Below the pieces are notes generated by a model that was given only the letters and a program-made list of their open reading frames with translations, was not told the DNA's origin and did not search any database. Positions 57,841 to 64,000 of a stretch of 64,000 bases of DNA are shown here, one piece after another; the stretch's first letter is position 1; each line of letters opens with the position of its first letter. This stretch comes from Arachnopeziza araneosa. Taxonomy: Eukaryota > Ascomycota > Leotiomycetes > Helotiales > Arachnopezizaceae. The DNA lies in assembly GCA_003988855.1 (NCBI GenBank), contig QYAI01000066.1, forward strand, positions 62,001-126,000, in the 5' to 3' direction. Both the position numbers and the translations under genes were made by a program.

Positions 57841-58564
57841 ATGAATGGACCGCTATGGAATCAGAATAGTGGGGGCGCGTACGGAGGTGGTGCAGAGGCG
57901 GATGAGCAAACAAAGGCGGCTGTCAAGAGTGTAGGTCTCTTTCTTTCTCCCTTTTTTGTCTGTCTATTCGATTTGGATCCTGGTTCTTGAGAGGGTGGGA
58001 GACAAACTACTTAGCTGGATCGTATACAGAGATGAAGCGCATGCTTTGAAGCTGGTTCTGGGAAGAAGAGGGATTGCGTGCATGGGAGACGGAGCCGCGC
58101 AGAATCACTGCTAACTTTCCCAGATGCAAGCTCTGATGGAATCCTGTCCGGGCAAAACCGCCGTCTCAGGTGTAATGGGATTCGCCCTCGGCGGTGCCTT
58201 CGGTCTCTTCATGGCATCGATGTCTTACGATACCCCTCTCTCCACCAACCCCAATGCACAAGCCATCGCCTCCCTTCCCCTACGACAACAGCTGCGACAA
58301 GGTTTCAAAGACATGGGAGCGAGGAGTTTCTCATCTGCAAAGAACTTTGGAAAGGTGGGCGCGATCTTCAGTGGCACCGAATGCTGTATTGAGGGCTTCA
58401 GAGCGAAGAATGATCTGACAAATGGCATTCTGGCTGGCTGTATAACTGGCGGTGTGTTGGCTGCGCCTGCTGGACCACAAGCTGCGTTGGTAGGGTGTGC
58501 TGGTTTTGCAGCGTTTAGTGCGGCGATTGACAGTTATATGCGGAGACCGAGCGAGGTAGATTGA
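57841..58564 (+). CDS. TIM22: TIM22, mitochondrial inner-membrane carrier translocase, 176 aa
   Basis: Two exons, 57841-57930 and 58124-58564, joined through donor GTAGGT and acceptor TTTCCCAG. The 193-base intron is the longest in the window. The short Gly-rich lead (MNGPLWNQNSGGAYGGG) is followed by VKSMQALMESCPGKTAVSGV, GFALGGAFGLFMASM, the linker RQQLRQGFKDMGARSFSSAK and FGKVGAIFSGTECCIEGFRA, then two Gly/Ala-rich helices ending YMRRPSEVD. The four helices and the two Cys (SC..., ECC) fit Tim22, the channel of the TIM22 complex that inserts carrier proteins into the inner membrane. The length matches the family. Confidence 0.93.
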
Positions 58565-60078
58565 GTGGTAGAAAGAGAAGGGCAGAGGGAGTAATTGAGC
58601 GTTAAATCAAAGCTATGCTTGAATAGCATAGAAATCGAAGGGAAACGTGTATAATATACATGTATCTGTTCATGTAACTAGATCAGCATTAGACGGAGTT
58701 TGGAGTTCAGATATAGCATGTAGAGCACATGGGTTTAGATATTAGCGTGGGATTTCAGGCTAGCTACATCTCAACTACGTCTTTAAACCTCTACTCTCCT
58801 TTCCTCTACTTTAATTCATTCTCAACCTGGTATCAATAAGCAGAGAAATCTTATATTTCAAGTTAACGTAGTCCTAAAAATCTTCTAAGTCTTCAATAAA
58901 AAGGTCTTCAAGTATCGCCTAGAGAGCTTTTTTTTATTCGATGTAGATGCAAGCTTCTAAAGCCAGGCATTCATCACCGCAGTTTTAGATTAGATTAATA
59001 CAAACATCAGACAAAGTTCTCTAACTGTAAATCTAAGTAACACGACAAAATACATTTGATCCGTCCCTTCTTCTTCCTTGTTTACAAAGCTTGTAACTCT
59101 AATTATCACTTCGAAGGCACTTGGGGCGAAATAAAACTTTAAGACGAAATCGGAACTTAGGACGAAATCGAAACTTAGGACGAAAGAACTTAAGACGAAT
59201 AAAAACTTAGGACGAAATCAAAACTTAAGACGGGTAAAGCATTGCTGCAGAACAGAACTATAAGTAACAGTTTTCGGTAATTGCGCAGAAAGTAGAGGAT
59301 AGTCAGCAGCAGTAGATAGTATCCTTCTGTGTCATCTCGTTCTGGGATAAAAGTTGAAAGAATCAAGGTCAAAGAAGCTTTAGACAAAGAAAGCGCAAAG
59401 TCGAACCTTGTGTAGAGCACTAAAAAACTTGAGCTCTGTGTAACTGTTTCGACATTTGCATTCGTAATTTAGGGCTGCTTGCTCGCAGCTGTCTTCAATC
59501 CTCTGCAAGGCCGAATGTAGTTGCAGCCTTCTTTCGAAACCGAAGGTATATTATTTTCTACTTGGACTTTAAGTAAGCTTCTTCTGTAGTAAATATAGAG
59601 CTCTAATCTCGGCGGGGAGGGATCTTTGCCTGACACCGCCTTTGCTCGGCTGTAAAGGGGGGCCCTTCTCGCCTATTCTCCTCTTTCTTTTTCAAACAAC
59701 AACAACAACAACATCATCAACACTTCATATCATCTTGGCTTTTGCCTATCTCAATACACTCTTCCTCAACATACACTACCCTTACACAAGCTACTACCCT
59801 CAAAACCCCCATTATCACACCGTTTATCTCCTTGCTGCTTCTATCTGATCACAACCAATCATCTGTCTACAATTACCTACCTCTTCACATCCTCTCTCAG
59901 TTTACTTTCCTCCTCGCTTGCGCCTTGAACTTCCCTCGAGGAACTTGAGGTTAGCCTTCCATTGCTTTTACTTTCACTGCTAGAGTTCTTATCGTTTCCA
60001 AGTCGCTCTCGACTCTATCTCACTTTCGAGTTCAATTTTCGAGTTCACTTTTGAATTCAGTTTTAAGCTCTTGCAACG
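58565..60078. other. 1.5 kb gene-free region with tandem repeats and a long CT-rich leader
   Basis: AT-rich in the left part. Six copies of an 18-base unit lie at 59125-59232. From about 59680 on, the sequence is CT/CAA-rich and looks like a long leader of the next gene. No frame is supported. Confidence 0.5.
59125..59232. repeat. tandem repeat, about 18-base unit, six copies
   Basis: Near-identical units of the form GACGAAATCRAAACTTAR follow each other, with small indels in copies four and five. It is not coding, and no relation to a transposon is visible. Confidence 0.7.
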
Positions 60079-61435
60079 ATGTTGAAACACACTCTCTCTT
60101 TCAATTCGGACTTGGACGAATGTAAGCAGCTTGCTGAAACCTATAGAGAGACGTCTGTCCTAGGTCTAACAAGTCTGACCTTTGATAGTGACGTCTGAGC
60201 CTATTTCAAAGAAGGTAAAGACTACCTTGGACGGCCCGGATAATCTTAACGCCGGACACGGCGGTTCTGAGCCAATCGGTGAAAGGTTATTCCGTCCGGA
60301 GCTTAACAACAAAGAGAAGCGAGACAATATGAATCCAAATCTGCGGAATAAAGATATTCCGGAGCCGGAAAATTTACCTGCTGCGACTCCAATCGGCGCA
60401 TCTTCGGATGTGGCAGTTCTTCGGCTTAAATCTATTGGTCGAGCTCCAGAGTCTACAGACAAGGTCCCTCCTGAAGTTGATAAGCGGCGACCTTTGACAA
60501 AGGAAGAAAAAAAGTTTGAAGAGTTTTGTAAAACTTAGTACAAGGCTTTGAGCGAGGGAATGAAACAGAAACTCAACGCCATAGCTGCTGAGATCGAATC
60601 CGAAGACGGGATTGACAGAGCAATTGTGAAAAACTTAGTGGACGACTGTCAATATCTACGACGAGTCTTCGAAGTCAAGCACAGTCGAATTTCTAAGAGA
60701 AAGCCATATAAATCCGGTGAAAAGGCAAAAGGCCACCCAGCCACAGCTGAAGAGGTCAATGAGCTTATGCGCGGAGCAGAAGAATTGAAGAGACCTTGGA
60801 TCGCTTCAAAGGAGACACGGATTCCATCCAGCGGCCTCTTGATGCGGGTAATGGATGAATCTAGCATGGCTAAGATTTGGCCTCACGTCGGACTGCTCTC
60901 TCATGGCTCGGAAGGAACTTATCACACTGAGGAATGGCGTCGGTACGAAATTCAGTTGCATGCAAACTGGAGAAATAAGCTTAAAACTACATTCATTTCT
61001 ACTACTGGCTGTCCCATCGCCTTCAGAGATATTTGGATCAGGAAATTCCTCAAGCGCGATGAGAACAAACCTTCTAGAAACACGCTCAAGCTCACTTTTA
61101 TCAATGCAGTGGCGCGACTTGATGCTGGCTGGCCAATTATCTCGATGTATGATGAAATTCTTCATTATAATGTGCAGACGCCTAGGAGTCTTCCTGTGAA
61201 GCTGTCTCAAGACGAGTACATTCTTCCATTCCGTGTCGATCCGGACCAAATAGTTGGAACGTGGTGCTGGAACGAGGTCGAGAAGTGGATGAAAGACAAG
61301 GGTGAGGGATTCCAGAGCTTCCACCACAAAGTGGTGATGCCTGCTTTCCAAGAGCACGAGAATGCGAGAAAGAAAGGACGACCCGTTAGAGAGAAGGCTG
61401 GTTGTTCGTGCTGTGGACATGGAGAGACGATCTAG
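60079..61435 (+). pseudogene. unknown protein with one in-frame stop, DUF7587/ART-like?
   Basis: Exon 1 (60079-60121, MLKHTLSFNSDLDE) joins exon 2 at 60189 through donor GTAAGC and acceptor TTGATAG. Exon 2 runs in one frame to 61435, except for a TAG at 60536 (CKT-stop-YKAL), one change from CAG. No intron of normal size removes the stop in frame. Coding quality continues unchanged after it. The last 200 residues have LLMRVMDES, KTTFISTTGCPIAFRDIW, FINAVARLDAGWPIISM and LSQDEYILPFRVDPDQIVGT. This order recalls fungal DUF7587-like proteins and, loosely, the Arg-Ser-Glu triad of ADP-ribosyltransferases; that is inference. The C terminus has CSCCGHGE. A shorter protein could start at 60548 or 60560. 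Confidence 0.55.
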
Positions 61436-62292
61436 GAGTGCAATTGTGAAGGAGCGGAACAACATTGAGTAGGGAAATATTGATAACTGAACGGGCAGGG
61501 TCTTTTTTTGAAAATTCAACAATTCGAAGTTGATGGGAGAAATTACATGGGCAACGGACAATGGGTTTTATGGTGAAGGCAAAATGGTAGCTGGACAACG
61601 CTGATGCGACCCGGAATTTCATATTATTACAAGGACGCAAAGTAGGAGGGATACGCTGTCGGAGCAGGGTGAGCTGCGACGAAGGCAAGACTTTCTGAAA
61701 TGGTCGAGAAAACATAACATCTTAGAAAATCGATGATCTACGTGGCCTTCTTCCTTCTCATCGTGATCAAGGACCTGTATCTCCTCGCTATAGGCCAGAA
61801 CAACTTCACTTGACTTTTATCGCCACTCTGTAGATGCAAAAAAACACGCTGAAAAGCAAATCTAATGGCAGGAATCTCTACAGCCCAAAGTTTGCAGTGC
61901 CTTGTATGATGGCAGAACACGCTCAGGCCGAGCTGGGGTCCAACGGAGCGGTTGAGGTGGTGCTGCCCTTGGCTCACTGCTCCGGAGGGTTTCCGTACTC
62001 GGATCATTGCGAAATGACAATCACACTTCTCAACCAGTTCAAAGCGATCTCTCAAGCGCCTTGCGGTTGTCGAGATATTATGGTTCTGACACGTCCAAGA
62101 TGGCGAGAAAAGACGGTGCGTGCTGATTTGCTCCCCTGAATCACATCCACGTCCCGCCAAACCCCTGCCGTCAGCCTGTCAGCTTCAGCCTTCTGTTACC
62201 TAGGGTGCCGTCGTCTGGAAGATCCCCCCTTCTCCCCACCGCTGCGCCATTAAGGTGTATCGCAAATCGCCAACCTGGCCAAGTTCAAGATC
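61436..62292. other. intergenic, no supported gene
   Basis: Two overlapping frames of 100-140 codons on opposite strands (61738-62160) have no motif and Arg/Cys/His-rich composition. The right end is the promoter and leader of the F-box gene. Confidence 0.4.
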
Positions 62293-64000
62293 ATGAAGTG
62301 GTTTAAGAAGAAGACCAAGACCAGGTCCAGCTTTGACGACTACGCAGCCTACAAGCCCCAGCTCGCCTCACATTCCGCTTCCCCGCCAAGAGGAAGCTCG
62401 CCGATCAAGAACCTCCCTCCTCCCGTGCTAGAGCGCATCTTCGCGTTCGTGTGTCCACATACCAAAGATGAGACATACGAGAGCTGCGAGCAGTCAGCGC
62501 TGGAGGATACCTGCATGCTGTGCGATCTGCGCGATCTAGCCCAATGCACCAAGGTCTCGAGGAAATGGCGGAAACTGGCGGGGAATGTCCTGTAAGTGTA
62601 GCTTCCCGTTGTGGCTGCATCTGGCTGAGATTGTATGCAGGTATCGCAGCATTCGCATCGACCAGGTACACTATTGCGACCGTGAGGATATACTCGCAGA
62701 GCGGCGAAAGCGGAGATCCTTCATGAGTCGCAATGCGGAACCCGAAGATACAGCTCAGGCTCGACTGCAGTTGCTCTGCAGAACGCTGAGAGAGGATAAA
62801 GCAAGGCTTGCGGGGACTGTCGAGTTCCTCAAGACATCTTATATGACGAGAGAAACATGCAAGGCGGACCTTGCGAGAGCTGTCCAGGTCCTCCCAAATC
62901 TTCGATATGTGGACCTCCCAGAAGGATTCTTTAGTGACGACCCATCATGCAACGCCTTGAAGCAAGAACTCCAGGCGAGCTGTCGAGATATAAGAAAGAT
63001 GGCATATTCTGGAGGAGCTGAGAGAAGTCTGGAATACCTAGCCAGTGGGACGTTGTGGCGCAACCTGGAAGTACTGGAGCTCTCAAAGTTAAATATGGAT
63101 CCTACAATCTTAAGACACGCCCTTGGGACCTTGCCGCTGCTTCGAGCTTTAAAGATTACCGATATGAAATCATTCCATGACGATTTATTTGAACATAGCC
63201 AATACCTTCCTCCATTTCCCGCTCTCCGGGAGCTTATATTTGAGAATACGCCTAATGTCACTGCTGATGGCCTTTCCAGCTACCTTATGAATTCTGATGT
63301 CTCAATTGCCCTTACAACTCTGTCTCTTAGCACAACTGGTGTTCATCCAGCAACGCTGCATCAAATTCTAGCTTCGGCTCCAAATCTCCAACATCTATCT
63401 ATTATCGAATCCGTTTCAACCTCCTTCCCTGCGGCTAATATACCAACCCTCCAATCCTCCACAGTCAAAACCTTCCACTATGAGATCACGTCTGCCTCAT
63501 CAGCAAACTCCTACGCTACCACCACCGCAAGTTATTACGCCTATCTCACCTCTTCTCTTATGTCTGGTGGTCTACCAAATCTAGAGGAGTTGTATGTGCG
63601 AGGTACGTCACTTAACCCACTTTCTTGCTCGAAACTCAACTGACCATGTTTTAGATCCCGACTTTCCTGAATCCCTCCTCGACCTATCACCACCAATGCC
63701 CGCATTTGCCAGCGACCCTGACAACTTCCCTCCACCCCCAAATCTCCATCAAGCGCACACCCGCTCACAATCAAATCCTTTCCTCTCCAGGAATGCCAAC
63801 CGATTCAGCTCCAACAATCCATTCGCCACCTCCTCTCTCCCAAAAACCCAAACTGAACCACAGATCCATCCATTCTCACCACCAAAACCCCCGTGCCAGT
63901 CCGCACCTGGCCTTCCTCGAACCTTGCAAGTCTACTCCAAAGGCCTTGACGAGATGGAATGGAATTTCTCGAAGGTGGAGCCATCTACTAATGGCCGGAG
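62293..64000 (+). CDS. F-box protein with leucine-rich repeats, 3' end outside the window
   Basis: Exons 62293-62591, 62641-63602 and 63655 to the edge. The introns are 49 and 52 bases and the frame is kept. After a basic lead (MKWFKKKTKTRSSFDDY), residues about 37-105 are an F-box: IKNLPPPVLERIFAFVCPHT ... LRDLAQCTKVSRKWRKLAGN, with a Cys-rich insert. Next is a series of leucine-rich repeat-like segments (LWRNLEVLELSKLN, LPLLRALKITDM, FPALRELIFENTPN, APNLQHLSIIE, LPNLEELYVRD). The visible end is Pro/Ser/Asn-rich. F-box proteins bring targets to the SCF ubiquitin ligase through Skp1. The target is unknown. It runs off the right edge. Confidence 0.85.

Noticed and set aside
59695..59713. CAA repeat as part of a CRISPR-like array
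   Set aside because: It is a simple trinucleotide microsatellite in a eukaryotic leader; no spacer structure.
61738..62160. Two opposing frames (140 and 101 codons)
   Set aside because: No family motif, unusual composition, and each may be the shadow of the other; kept as intergenic.

Overview
The window is nuclear DNA from a filamentous ascomycete (Pezizomycotina). The grounds are genes split by many 46-100 base introns with GTAWGT-type donors, CTAAC-like branch sites and YAG acceptors, HET-domain genes, a septin of the Cdc12/AspC type, a Spherulin4-like protein and an AflY/questin-oxidase-like protein. A lineage-type F-box-like family member suggests Leotiomycetes (Helotiales), but this rests on recollection of the family and was not tested.

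Layout. 0-17.6 kb holds a conserved unknown protein, a two-domain F-box-like protein, a secreted heme-thiolate peroxygenase (six exons), a Myb-like protein, a GNAT acetyltransferase, an FAD aromatic hydroxylase, a METTL25-like methyltransferase and a Spherulin4-like protein. 17.6-25.1 kb holds a 2.2 kb gene-free stretch and then a 1724-residue protein with C-terminal Sel1-like repeats. 25.8-36 kb is an accessory and partly decayed island. It contains a secretory lipase without a 5' end, an intact HET protein with N-terminal membrane helices, a 5'-truncated HET gene, a HET pseudogene with four nonsense codons and a frameshift, an orphan 3' exon, and a secreted PAN/Apple-like protein. 36.9-50.4 kb is a dense core block: a mitochondrial PDK/BCKDK-type kinase, an Sfh5-type phosphatidylinositol transfer protein, a USP7/Ubp15-type deubiquitinase (nine exons), the septin and the ribosome-biogenesis protein PWP2. 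51-58.6 kb holds a decayed multi-exon gene, a membrane-anchored PhoD-like phosphatase, an AflY-like oxidoreductase and TIM22. 58.6-64 kb holds a tandem-repeat tract, an unknown gene with one internal stop codon that I would look at twice, and an F-box/LRR protein running off the right edge.

The genes do not form one pathway. The core genes are housekeeping (mitochondrial import and kinase, rRNA processing, septum assembly, deubiquitination). The accessory genes are secreted enzymes and allorecognition (HET) loci. No biosynthetic cluster, tRNA, rRNA, transposase, CRISPR array or origin was recognised. Exon borders were placed by hand from splice motifs plus frame continuity, and wherever exon lengths are given they sum to whole codons.
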